From Bacteroidota bacterium (GTDB lineage: Bacteria > Bacteroidota > Bacteroidia > B-17B0 > Aurantibacillaceae): a stretch of DNA of 45,873 nt. The notes beneath the pieces are model-generated. The model had not been told where the DNA came from. It ran no database searches and saw only the letters and a program-made list of their open reading frames with translations. The stretch is from positions 1 through 45,873 of the forward strand of contig JANYBY010000154.1 of assembly GCA_025360565.1 (NCBI GenBank), given 5' to 3'. Below are positions 26,605 to 34,393 of the stretch, piece by piece; the stretch's first letter is position 1, and every line of letters starts with the position of its first letter. The position numbers and the translations under genes are program-made.

Positions 26605-27523
26605 ACGAGAGTTTATAAAATACACATTAGGCACCGCGGCTGTATTATATGGTATGAATGCTAATGCCAATAAAAGAGGCCTTATAAAAGAAGGTTTTAC
26701 AAAACTGACTATATTATATACCAACGATCAGCATAGCCGCATAGAACCGTTTCCGGATAATGATGCAAGATTTCCCGGTGAGGGTGGTTTCGCAAAACGG
26801 GCGACTTTAATTGAAAAAATAAGGGCAGAGGAGGAACATGTTTTACTATTGGATGCTGGCGACATATTTCAGGGAACGCCCTATTTTAATTATTTTTTCG
26901 GCGAGGTGGAATATAAGTTAATGAGTATGATGAAATACGATGCCGTAACATTTGGTAACCATGATTTTGACCTTGGTTGCGAAAATATTGTAAAACAAAT
27001 GCCCCATGCCGCGTTCGATTTTATTAATTGTAATTACGATCTTAAGGATACGGCCTTATTCGAAAACAAAAAGGTATTTCCGTATAAGATCTATAAGCGC
27101 GGAAAAATTAAAATAGGAGTTTTTGGAGTTGGGATAGATCTAGAAAATTTGGTGGACAAAAAATATGTGAGCGGAGTGGTTTATAAAGATCCGATAACGG
27201 AAGCAAATAAATGGGCGGCGATTTTAAAAGTGGATGAAAAATGCGATTATATAATTTGTCTTTCGCACCTCGGATATAAGTACGAAAATAAAAAAGTGTC
27301 GGATGTGATCTTGGCTGCGCAAACAAAAAACATCGACCTTATAATTGGAGGGCATACGCATACATTCCTTGATAATCCTGATATTACAAAGAACATGGCC
27401 GGGGAGCCTGTAACGATCACGCAAGTGGGTTGGGCGGGTATATGGCTCGGCAAAATTGAAATTTTATTATCTCCGCATAATAAAATTATTTTGAAAAATA
27501 GTGCCAATCATAAGGTTATATAG
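26579..27523 (+). CDS. Metallophosphatase domain of split 5'-nucleotidase (part 2), probable Tat substrate
   Basis: This 314-residue protein contains the N-terminal dinuclear-metal phosphatase domain of 5'-nucleotidases: LYTNDQHSRIEP, LLLDAGDIFQGTP, TFGNHDFDLG, CLSHLGYK and IIGGHTHTFL. These supply the Asp, His and Asn metal ligands. The N-terminus NRREFIKYTLGTAAVLYG has the twin-arginine pattern RRxFIK, indicating export in folded form by Tat, whereas its partner uses a lipoprotein signal. It overlaps the C-domain gene by 26 bp. The order in one-polypeptide enzymes is phosphatase then binding domain; here the genes are reversed. Confidence 0.9.
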   Translation: MEDLKFQNRREFIKYTLGTAAVLYGMNANANKRGLIKEGFTKLTILYTNDQHSRIEPFPDNDARFPGEGGFAKRATLIEKIRAEEEHVLLLDAGDIFQGTPYFNYFFGEVEYKLMSMMKYDAVTFGNHDFDLGCENIVKQMPHAAFDFINCNYDLKDTALFENKKVFPYKIYKRGKIKIGVFGVGIDLENLVDKKYVSGVVYKDPITEANKWAAILKVDEKCDYIICLSHLGYKYENKKVSDVILAAQTKNIDLIIGGHTHTFLDNPDITKNMAGEPVTITQVGWAGIWLGKIEILLSPHNKIILKNSANHKVI

Positions 27524-27595
27524 GGGAAATAAAAGTTTTCCAAACTTCCAAATATATTCGAAAAATATTTTTAATTTTTTTTTTGGCGAAATATG

Positions 27596-27625
27596 TTGCA
27601 AACACAAATAATCAAGTTATATTTA
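27596..27625 (+). promoter_or_regulatory. Putative dnaA promoter
   Basis: A TTG at 27596-27598 and TATATTTA at 27618-27625 are separated by 19 bp. This fits the Bacteroidota TTG-N17-23-TAnnTTTG pattern except for the final base. It lies 57 bp upstream of the dnaA ATG. The spacer has no gene. Confidence 0.4.
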
Positions 27626-27682
27626 CAAACAAGTTCATGTTAACTATTAAATAACCGAAAATATTATAAACTTTTTTTAATT

Positions 27683-29119
27683 ATGATGAAGGAAAAGACT
27701 GCAGAGCAAGTATGGAATGGATGCCTGGAAATTGTAAAAGACAATGTTAGCCCACAAAATTTTAAAACATGGTTTGATCCGATCAAAGCCATTAAAATAA
27801 ACAACAGTGTTTTAACGATTCAGGTTCCGTCGCAGTTTTTTTATGAGTGGTTAGAAGAGCATTATATTACATTAATTAAAAAAGTAATTAAAAAAGAATT
27901 AGGTGCAGAAGGCCGTTTAGAGTACAATATTATAATGGACAATGCTTCGGGTAAAACTGAAACACCTATTACTTTCAAATTACCAAACATCAATACTAAT
28001 TTAAAGAACCCTTCGGTTTCAATGCCGATCGAAGTTGGGAGCTCTATAAAAAATCCTTTTGTTATTCCTGGTTTAAAAAAGGTTCAGGTTGAATCGCAAT
28101 TAAATCCAAACTACAGTTTCGATAATTTTGTTGAAGGCGATTGTAACCGTTTAGCTCGCAGTGCAGGTTTTGCAGTAGCACAAAAGCCGGGCGGAAACGC
28201 GTTTAACCCATTATTATTATATGGAGGCGTTGGCCTTGGTAAAACCCACTTAGCCCAAGCCATCGGTATTGAGGTTAAAAAGAATTACCCTAACAAAACA
28301 GTATTATACGTTCAGTCAGAAAAATTCATTACCCAGTTTATTGAATCAATAAAAAACAATAATCAAAACGACTTTATCCACTTCTACCAAATGATAGACG
28401 TATTGATCATTGACGACGTTCAGTACTTTGCCGGCAAAGAAAAAACGCAAGATATTTTCTTCCATATTTTTAACCACTTACATCAATTAGGCAAACAGAT
28501 TATCTTAACTGCTGATCGTCCACCGGTTGATATACAAGGTATTGAACAGCGTTTATTATCCCGTTTCAAATGGGGCCTTAGCGCCGATTTGCAAGCTCCG
28601 GGCTTAGAAACACGTATTGGCATTTTAGAAAAAAAGGTTTATAACGAAGGAATTCAATTACCAAAAGAGGTTATCGAATATTTAGCGTATAGCATTACCT
28701 CAAATGTGCGTGAGTTGGAAGGTGCTTTAATTTCATTATTAGCTCAATCCAGCTTAAACAAAAAGATCATCACTTTAGAATTGGCCAAGGCCATGATCGA
28801 TAAGTTTGTTAAGAGTACCGCACGTGAGGTTTCTATTGATTACATACAAAAAGTGGTTTGCGATTATTTTGACCTTGCCATTGATACAATGAAATCAAAA
28901 ACCCGTAAACGCGAGGTGGTTCAGGCTCGTCAAATAGCCATGTACTTCGCCAAAAATATGACTAAATCAAGTTTAGCTACTATTGGTATGCATTGTGGTG
29001 GTAAAGACCACGCAACCGTTTTACATGCTTGCCGCACGGTAAATAATTTAATGGATACCGACAAACGCTTTAAGGCTTATATTGAAGAACTTGAAAAAAA
29101 GATCAGCATAAGCAATTAA
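27683..29119 (+). CDS. dnaA: Chromosomal replication initiator protein DnaA
   Basis: DnaA binds and opens the replication origin. The 478 residues have the N-terminal DnaB-interaction domain (AEQVWNGCLEIVKDNVSPQNFKTWF), a linker, then the AAA+ domain with Walker A GGVGLGKTHLAQA near residue 180 and Walker B VLIIDDVQYFAGKEKTQ. Sensor motif LTADRPPVDIQGIEQRLLSRF and the C-terminal DNA-binding helix-turn-helix with HCGGKDHATVLHACRT complete it. There are two adjacent ATGs (27683 and 27686); either may be used. No dnaN, recF or gyrB is beside it, and I see no cluster of TTATCCACA-type boxes. An intrinsic terminator follows. Confidence 0.97.
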   Translation: MMKEKTAEQVWNGCLEIVKDNVSPQNFKTWFDPIKAIKINNSVLTIQVPSQFFYEWLEEHYITLIKKVIKKELGAEGRLEYNIIMDNASGKTETPITFKLPNINTNLKNPSVSMPIEVGSSIKNPFVIPGLKKVQVESQLNPNYSFDNFVEGDCNRLARSAGFAVAQKPGGNAFNPLLLYGGVGLGKTHLAQAIGIEVKKNYPNKTVLYVQSEKFITQFIESIKNNNQNDFIHFYQMIDVLIIDDVQYFAGKEKTQDIFFHIFNHLHQLGKQIILTADRPPVDIQGIEQRLLSRFKWGLSADLQAPGLETRIGILEKKVYNEGIQLPKEVIEYLAYSITSNVRELEGALISLLAQSSLNKKIITLELAKAMIDKFVKSTAREVSIDYIQKVVCDYFDLAIDTMKSKTRKREVVQARQIAMYFAKNMTKSSLATIGMHCGGKDHATVLHACRTVNNLMDTDKRFKAYIEELEKKISISN

Positions 29120-29139
29120 TAAACAAACACTACTACTGC

Positions 29140-29170
29140 AAAAAGCCCTGAAGAAATTCGGGGCTTTTTT
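29140..29170 (+). terminator. Intrinsic terminator of dnaA
   Basis: AAAAAGCCCTGAA pairs with TTCGGGGCTTTTT over 13 positions (one T-G wobble) around a GAAA tetraloop, followed by another T. It lies 20 bp after the dnaA stop and is the clearest terminator in the window. The A-tract on the 5' side would allow partial function in both directions. Confidence 0.88.
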
Positions 29171-29296
29171 GTTTAAAATTTTCCTTGGTTAAACCAAAAT
29201 TCTCAGTTAGCTTTATTCTTTCAAATTTTAAAAATAAGCCAAGGCCTTTAGGGTTGATTTTTAAATTGCTTTTCTAAAAATAAATAAAAATAAAAG

Positions 29297-30208
29297 ATGA
29301 AAAATATTACAGTTATCGGCAGTGGTACAATGGGAAACGGAATTGCCCATACCTTCGCGCAATTTGGTTATAACGTTAACCTTGTTGATATAAACGAAGC
29401 CGCTTTACAAAAAGCAATTGCCACAATTACTAAAAATTTAGACAGGCAGGTGCAAAAAGGAACCATTACCGAAGAAGCAAAAGCAATTACTTTAAACAAC
29501 ATAACCACTTTAACCGATATGGCAAAGGGCGCTGCAAATGCCGACCTCGTTGTTGAAGCCGCAAGCGAGAACATTGATATAAAATTAAAAATATTTAAAC
29601 AATTAGATGAGATCTGTTCGCCAAATACAATTTTAGCGAGTAACACTTCTTCTATTTCAATTACCCAAATTGCAGCAGTAACAAAACGCGCCGATAAAGT
29701 AATAGGCATGCATTTTATGAATCCTGTTCCGGTAATGAAATTGATCGAGGTCATTCGCGGGTACAATACTTCTAACGAAGTATGCGAATTGGTGATGGAG
29801 ACTTCAAAAAATTTAAATAAAATACCGGTTGAGGTAAACGATTATCCCGGCTTTGTGGCAAATAAAATTTTAATGCCAATGATCAACGAAGCTATTATTA
29901 CCTTGTACGAAGGTGTAGCCGGTGTTGAAGAAATTGATACTGTTATGAAATTAGGAATGGCGCATCCAATGGGTCCATTGCAATTAGCCGATTTTATTGG
30001 ATTAGATGTTTGCCTTAATATCCTTCGTGTGTTACAAGACGGTTTCGGAAATCCAAAATATGCACCTTGTCCGTTATTAGTTAATATGGTAACCGCGGGG
30101 CACTTAGGTGTTAAATCGGGAAAAGGTTTTTACGATTATAGTGGCGGTGGAAAAGAATTGGTACCTGCAGACAGGTTCAAAAAAAAAATGACATTAGAGC
30201 TTAGTTAA
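29297..30208 (+). CDS. 3-hydroxybutyryl-CoA dehydrogenase
   Basis: It is predicted to oxidise (S)-3-hydroxyacyl-CoA with NAD(P) in fatty-acid or butanoate metabolism. The 303 residues have the Rossmann motif VIGSGTMGNGIAHTFA and ASNTSSISITQIA. The catalytic histidine region is GMHFMNPVPVMKLIEVI, followed by NDYPGFVANKILMPMINEAI and the C-terminal helical domain with GMAHPMGPLQLADFIGLD. It resembles Hbd/PaaH, the single-function enzyme, not the FadB fusion. It is the first gene after the dnaA terminator and is followed 3 bp later by a small unknown gene. Confidence 0.94.
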   Translation: MKNITVIGSGTMGNGIAHTFAQFGYNVNLVDINEAALQKAIATITKNLDRQVQKGTITEEAKAITLNNITTLTDMAKGAANADLVVEAASENIDIKLKIFKQLDEICSPNTILASNTSSISITQIAAVTKRADKVIGMHFMNPVPVMKLIEVIRGYNTSNEVCELVMETSKNLNKIPVEVNDYPGFVANKILMPMINEAIITLYEGVAGVEEIDTVMKLGMAHPMGPLQLADFIGLDVCLNILRVLQDGFGNPKYAPCPLLVNMVTAGHLGVKSGKGFYDYSGGGKELVPADRFKKKMTLELS

Positions 30209-30211
30209 CTA

Positions 30212-30640
30212 GTGGCGGAACCTTACAAGAATATATTATCCATAGAGTTTCCCAACATTCCAAGTGCGGGAGTTTACTATTTTAATACGCAAAGCGGGTT
30301 AAGGTACGAGGTAAGATTCGGGCGGTTGCAGGATAATATTTTACATGCCAATATTGTATTTGGTGTTGTAAATGATGAGTTTGAAGGCGAAGAATATGTA
30401 ACTACCAACAGAGGCGAAGTGTACCAGGTAATGAATACAATTGTTCAGATCATAAAAAATTATATGAAAGAACATCCAAAAGTAAGCATCTACGAATTTA
30501 ACGCAGTTGGCCGCGATGGCGAGGATGAAAGTGCCGAGAACGCGCGGATGCTTTTATATAAACGCTTTTTGCCAAGGATCTTTGAGGAGGGCTGGAAATT
30601 TAAGATTGAAGGTAATTTTGCCTTAGTGACCAAGATTTAA
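30212..30640 (+). CDS. Conserved-looking hypothetical protein
   Basis: This is a 142-residue cytoplasmic protein that I cannot assign with confidence. It begins with a GTG 3 bp after the 3-hydroxybutyryl-CoA dehydrogenase stop, so the two are probably co-transcribed. Visible features are beta-rich segments (VYYFNTQSGLRYEVRFGR, NILHANIVFGVVN), an acidic loop (DEFEGEEYVTTNRGE), an amphipathic helix (VYQVMNTIVQIIKNYMKEH) and a pattern late in the sequence (FNAVGRDGEDESAENARMLLYKR). The (D/E)-x2-3-N-A-R-x-x-LYKR pattern recalls small Bacteroidota DUF families found beside genes of all kinds. There is no signal peptide. Confidence 0.6.
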   Translation: MAEPYKNILSIEFPNIPSAGVYYFNTQSGLRYEVRFGRLQDNILHANIVFGVVNDEFEGEEYVTTNRGEVYQVMNTIVQIIKNYMKEHPKVSIYEFNAVGRDGEDESAENARMLLYKRFLPRIFEEGWKFKIEGNFALVTKI

Positions 30641-30739
30641 ATGTTCGCGGTGATTAAATTTTAGCCCTTTAAATAATTTATCACCTTATTTAAAAAATTC
30701 CTTTCTTTTCGGTACCTTTAACTATACAAATTTTTGGAT

Positions 30740-31195
30740 ATGAAATTTTATTCAACCCACGCCATCGATCAGCTCACAAGGCATTGTTTAAAAGACACCA
30801 TTGGCTTTAACTGGTTAATGAATAACGGATACAAAGAACTTATAGCGGTTTTGGATGCCGTGCGCGACGATAAAATAGCTTTTAAATATTTAATGGAAAA
30901 CAAACATTTGGAGCTGGCCGCGTTTGTAAATGCTATTTGGGAAGATCAGAAAGCATTTAAATTTTTAATGGATTCAAAAGCTTACGATTGGGCGGCTGCA
31001 GCAAATATTATTAATGGTGATCAAAATGCCGAAGATGCACTTCGCCGCTCGGGCAAAATGCATTTTGTTTTATTGGCACACGCCATTCAAAGCCGCATCC
31101 ATGAAGATGGTGATCGGAATATGAGCCCCTGGGGTGTTATGCAAAACCTGCTCAATTTTAAAAAAGCATTAAAAAAGGATGAGGATAATAGATAG
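30740..31195 (+). CDS. Protein of four tandem 25-residue helical repeats, unknown function
   Basis: This is a 151-residue cytoplasmic protein. The track uses a TTG at 30734; ATG at 30740 (MKFYSTHAIDQL) is better. After a 21-residue lead, four exactly 25-residue units follow in register (22-46, 47-71, 72-96, 97-121). Units 1-3 open GFNWLM, AFKYLM and AFKFLM and share a pattern like AFKxLMxxKxxELAAxxNAIxxDQ; the fourth (AEDALRRSGKMHF, then AHAIQ) is more diverged. Each unit looks like two short helices, so the protein is probably a small alpha-solenoid for protein binding. A TACCTTTA -7-like box lies 20 bp upstream (30713-30720). It overlaps the next gene by 17 bp and belongs with the SpoIIE phosphatase operon. 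Confidence 0.75.
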   Translation: MKFYSTHAIDQLTRHCLKDTIGFNWLMNNGYKELIAVLDAVRDDKIAFKYLMENKHLELAAFVNAIWEDQKAFKFLMDSKAYDWAAAANIINGDQNAEDALRRSGKMHFVLLAHAIQSRIHEDGDRNMSPWGVMQNLLNFKKALKKDEDNR

Positions 31196-31406
31196 TATTC
31201 CGCACCCGAGTATCACGATCAGTATTTTTCAGATGAATGATAAATACATGGTTAAGTTTGAGGCGGGCATGATGGAGCAGACATTTAAATTTTTGACCTC
31301 AGATGTAAAAAGCGTTGAGGATCTGAAAAAAAAGATCTCGCCAGAATTTATTGAGAACACAAGAAAAAGATTTAACGAAATGTTCTTACAGATGAAAGAT
31401 ATTTAA
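31179..31406 (+). CDS. Small unknown protein, 75 aa
   Basis: This is a 75-residue protein starting MRIIDSIPHPSITISIFQMN. The first half is predicted beta (ITISIFQMNDKYMVKFEAGMMEQTFKF) and the second half helical (VEDLKKKISPEFIENTRKRFNEMF). The tight overlaps (17 bp with the repeat-protein gene, and a TAATG one-base overlap with the phosphatase gene) make translation coupling very likely and support it as a real gene. It has no signal peptide or known motif. It may be a partner or regulator of its neighbours, but that rests only on position. Confidence 0.7.
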   Translation: MRIIDSIPHPSITISIFQMNDKYMVKFEAGMMEQTFKFLTSDVKSVEDLKKKISPEFIENTRKRFNEMFLQMKDI

Positions 31407-33382
31407 TGCAAAGAATTTTTTATCTGATATGTACTTTTTTAATTTGCTCATCATCATTGGCGCAAACAGATTCGGCAGCGTTGGAAAAAGTGGTGAACGC
31501 GGCGGTGGTTAAAGATCCCCAAATTAAATACTTTGTACATGCTTCCGACAGTCTTGAAAAAGTATCAAAATATCTTTATAAGGTTTTTCTTTTAAAGGTA
31601 AACCAAAAGGCAAAAGAAAACGGAGATATATATCTTGAGGGAATGTGCATAAATTACCAAGGCCTTTGGTACTTGAACCTGGGTCTTTATTCCGACGCTT
31701 ACAATTACCTTAACAAAGCACTTCAGCATTTCGAAAAAACAAACAATCAAAAAGGAGTTCTAAATGTGTACACAAATATGGGTAATCTGTATTATTACTT
31801 AAATCAGCCTAAAAAGGCGTTGGAATATTCGTTAAAAGCCCTTGAATTAAATAAGGAGAATTTTAAACGGCCCGAAAATTATTTCAGAGCGGTAAATGTG
31901 TATCTCAATCTGGGAAGCATGTACGGAGTGAGTGGAAACCTAGACCTTGCCCAAAATTGTTTTTTTAAGGCGCTTGAATATTATAAAATATCGCCCGAAA
32001 AAGATACTATTACCCGCGCGTATATACTCAATAATATTGCTGATACATACTTTTATAAAGGCGATGTTGAAAATGCCGAAAAGTATGGGTTAACTGCTTT
32101 AGGTATAAAATTAAAATATGGCACCCTTAACGATAAGGCCGATGGGTATAAAGCGTACGCAACATTTATTGAAAAGAAAAAGCCGAAAGAAGCGCTTGAC
32201 ATGTTTATTAAAGCTGAGAAATTATACGATAAAGATCCCGTTTGCGATAATATGAAGCAAAATTATTTGGAGCTGTCGGAAATAAACGAGAGATTGAAAA
32301 ACTATAGTGAGGCAATGCGATATTTAAAACTGGCCAATAAAACAGAAACGTATCTTGATAGTATTGGAAAAGCGTCTGAAATAGGTATTAAAGAAACCCG
32401 AAATGAATTAAGAAAAAAATCGGTGAATGATAGTTTACAAAATCAAATTCAAATTAAAGTGCGCGATGTAAAGTTAGTCCAAAAAAAACGCGAATCTTAT
32501 CTGGTTATTTTAGTTTTAGTTATTGTTAGCGCTTTTGCCTTTTTATTTTATCGCCGTTTTAAACTATCACAAAAACAAAAAGCCGAAATTGAATTTCAAA
32601 AAAAGATGGTAGATGAAAAGAACAAAGAAATTACCGAAAGTATAAATTACGCCAAAAATGTGCAAGATGCTCTGATGCCAAATGCCGCAGAACTTTCCAT
32701 CCTTTTTCCGGAATCATTTGTTACGTATTTACCAAAAGATATTGTAGCCGGCGATTTTTATTGGTGGCACAATTTTACAGTTAACGGCAAACAAAAAATA
32801 TTGATCGCGGTGGCAGATTGTACAGGCCATGGTGTGCCGGGGGCCATGGTAAGCGTGGTTTGTATTAATGCGTTAAACAGGGTTGTAAACGAATTTAACC
32901 TGCTGGCACCAAATGAGGTTTTAGATAAGGTGAATATTTTGGTGAACGAAACATTCAGTAAAAACAATAAACACATTAACGATGGGATGGATATTTCCTT
33001 ACTTCTCATTGATCACGATAAAATGACGGTTAATTGGTCGGGGGCAAATAACAGATTAATGTATTTTGAAAAGGGTAAATTGATGGAGATAAAACCCGAT
33101 AAGCAATCTATTGGAAAAAGTGATGTTAAGAAACCGTTTGTTGTGCATTCCATTCCTTTAATTAAAGGTACTTCATTTTATTTGTTAAGTGATGGGTTTC
33201 ATGATCAGTTTGGAGGAGAAAGATCAAAAAAAATGGGCTTCGCTAATTTCAGAACGCTATTGCTTGATAATTATGAAAAAACCATGCAAGTGCAGGGGAA
33301 AAATTATGAGGAAGCATTTAAGAAATGGAAAAAAGATCTTGAACAAACCGATGATGTAACGCTGATTGGAATTAAGGTTTGA
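31406..33382 (+). CDS. TPR-containing membrane-anchored SpoIIE/PP2C phosphatase (first of two)
   Basis: This is a 658-residue signalling protein. A signal peptide (MQRIFYLICTFLICSSSLAQ) precedes a periplasmic TPR region (about 70-330; VLNVYTNMGNLYYYLNQPKKALEYSLKALEL). One transmembrane helix (about 364-383, LVILVLVIVSAFAFLFY) and a coiled-coil linker ending KEITESINYAKNVQDAL follow. The C-terminal SpoIIE-type PP2C domain shows GDFYWW, VADCTGHGVPGAMVS near residue 470, DGMDISLLLI, SDGFHDQFGG and QTDDVTLIGIKV, preserving the metal-binding aspartates. It should dephosphorylate serine/threonine, classically on STAS-type anti-anti-sigma proteins, in response to a periplasmic signal read by TPRs. 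It is last in the operon with two small unknown genes, followed by palindromic element B. Confidence 0.9.
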   Translation: MQRIFYLICTFLICSSSLAQTDSAALEKVVNAAVVKDPQIKYFVHASDSLEKVSKYLYKVFLLKVNQKAKENGDIYLEGMCINYQGLWYLNLGLYSDAYNYLNKALQHFEKTNNQKGVLNVYTNMGNLYYYLNQPKKALEYSLKALELNKENFKRPENYFRAVNVYLNLGSMYGVSGNLDLAQNCFFKALEYYKISPEKDTITRAYILNNIADTYFYKGDVENAEKYGLTALGIKLKYGTLNDKADGYKAYATFIEKKKPKEALDMFIKAEKLYDKDPVCDNMKQNYLELSEINERLKNYSEAMRYLKLANKTETYLDSIGKASEIGIKETRNELRKKSVNDSLQNQIQIKVRDVKLVQKKRESYLVILVLVIVSAFAFLFYRRFKLSQKQKAEIEFQKKMVDEKNKEITESINYAKNVQDALMPNAAELSILFPESFVTYLPKDIVAGDFYWWHNFTVNGKQKILIAVADCTGHGVPGAMVSVVCINALNRVVNEFNLLAPNEVLDKVNILVNETFSKNNKHINDGMDISLLLIDHDKMTVNWSGANNRLMYFEKGKLMEIKPDKQSIGKSDVKKPFVVHSIPLIKGTSFYLLSDGFHDQFGGERSKKMGFANFRTLLLDNYEKTMQVQGKNYEEAFKKWKKDLEQTDDVTLIGIKV

Positions 33383-33385
33383 TTA

Positions 33386-33547
33386 ATACCATTAGCACAT
33401 ATAAAATAGTCCAATCTACTGTTTCTTTTTCATCAATACATCTTCAAAAACCATTTGCATAGCTTGGGCTATGCAAATGGTTTTTATCATCGTCTTGATA
33501 AAAAATAAATGCGCATATTCAGCCTATTTTATATGAGGTAATGGTAT
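33386..33547. repeat. 162-bp palindromic element B
   Basis: The outer arms TACCATTAGCACATATAAAA... (33387-33409) and its complement (33524-33546) match at 21 of 23 positions. The centre is a perfect 18-bp hairpin (33446-33463 with 33468-33485) around a TTGG loop. The stretches between also pair imperfectly, so the whole element can fold on itself. It begins 4 bp after the phosphatase stop and ends 34 bp before the TauE gene stop, filling the spacer between convergent genes. It resembles a MITE-like repeat that also supplies a terminator. Confidence 0.75.
33446..33485. terminator. Bidirectional terminator hairpin in element B
   Basis: This is a perfect 18-bp stem with a TTGG loop, flanked by AAAAA on the left and TTTTT on the right, so it can terminate both the SpoIIE transcript (plus) and the TauE/aspS transcript (minus). 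It lies between convergent genes. Confidence 0.75.
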
Positions 33548-33580
33548 AAAAGAATTTATCGCTGCCGCGGTGCGAAACTG

Positions 33581-34393
33581 TTATTTGAACCCCAGTTCTT
33601 TTACCAAAACAAAAACACCTACCACAAGGGTAAACCAGCCAAAAGCCGGCCTTAATTTTTTAGAAGAGATCTTATCGGATAATAAACTCCCAATTAATAT
33701 TCCTGCAACGCAAATGCCGGAGATCATTAATAGAAAGAACCAATCAATGGTTTGAGTGCCAATGTTTCCGGTAAAACCTACGAGGGAATTAATTGCAATG
33801 ATACACAAAGAAGTGCCTATCGCTTTCTTAAAATTTAACCGTAAAAAAAAGATCAATACAGGTACAATAATAAATCCGCCACCCGCACCAACAAAGCCCG
33901 TAATGGCCCCTACAGCCACTCCTAATAATATTATGAAAGGAATTCCTAAAGGTGTTCTAAAAAATTCGGCCAACTTAACCTGACTTATTCTGTTAACAGG
34001 CTTTCTTTTTTTAAGCATGCTGTAAGAAGAAATTAAAATTAGGATCCCGAACACAACCATTATCATCGCGTGTTTAGAAATGGCAAATCCTTCGAAACTA
34101 AGATTAACCGGAATGGCGGGCATAATAAATTTACGCATACAAAACACGGTGAGCATAGAGGCAATAGCAAATTGAAAAATAGCCTCGGCGCTTATTTCTC
34201 CCTTTTTTAAATAGGAGAATGCCCCGATTAAAGAGGTAATGCCTACAATGAATAAAGAATAGGTTGTTGCCTCATCGGCGCCGTAACACATTAAATAAAC
34301 TAAAACGGGCACCCCAAGAATACTGCCTCCGCCGCCAATCAATCCAAGAATTAATCCAATAAATAAAAAAGCTATAAAACCTGAAATGATCAA
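33581..34393 (-). CDS. TauE/SafE-family membrane exporter
   Basis: This is a 270-residue inner-membrane protein with about eight transmembrane segments in two homologous halves. Each half carries a glycine-rich motif: [18 protein letters not shown] near the N-terminus and [18 protein letters not shown] in the second half, the signature of the TauE/SafE (DUF81) family. Members export sulfite, sulfoacetate or other small anions; the substrate cannot be read from sequence. The gene overlaps the aspS stop by four bases (ATGA), so translation is coupled although the functions are unrelated. Confidence 0.9.
   Translation of the reverse strand: MIISGFIAFLFIGLILGLIGGGGSILGVPVLVYLMCYGADEATTYSLFIVGITSLIGAFSYLKKGEISAEAIFQFAIASMLTVFCMRKFIMPAIPVNLSFEGFAISKHAMIMVVFGILILISSYSMLKKRKPVNRISQVKLAEFFRTPLGIPFIILLGVAVGAITGFVGAGGGFIIVPVLIFFLRLNFKKAIGTSLCIIAINSLVGFTGNIGTQTIDWFFLLMISGICVAGILIGSLLSDKISSKKLRPAFGWFTLVVGVFVLVKELGFK

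Noticed and set aside
27524-27682. Replication origin next to dnaA
   Set aside because: AT-rich, but no DnaA-box cluster seen by eye; proximity to dnaA alone is weak in this phylum.
29368-29766. 132-aa minus-strand ORF
   Set aside because: Antisense to the 3-hydroxybutyryl-CoA dehydrogenase gene.
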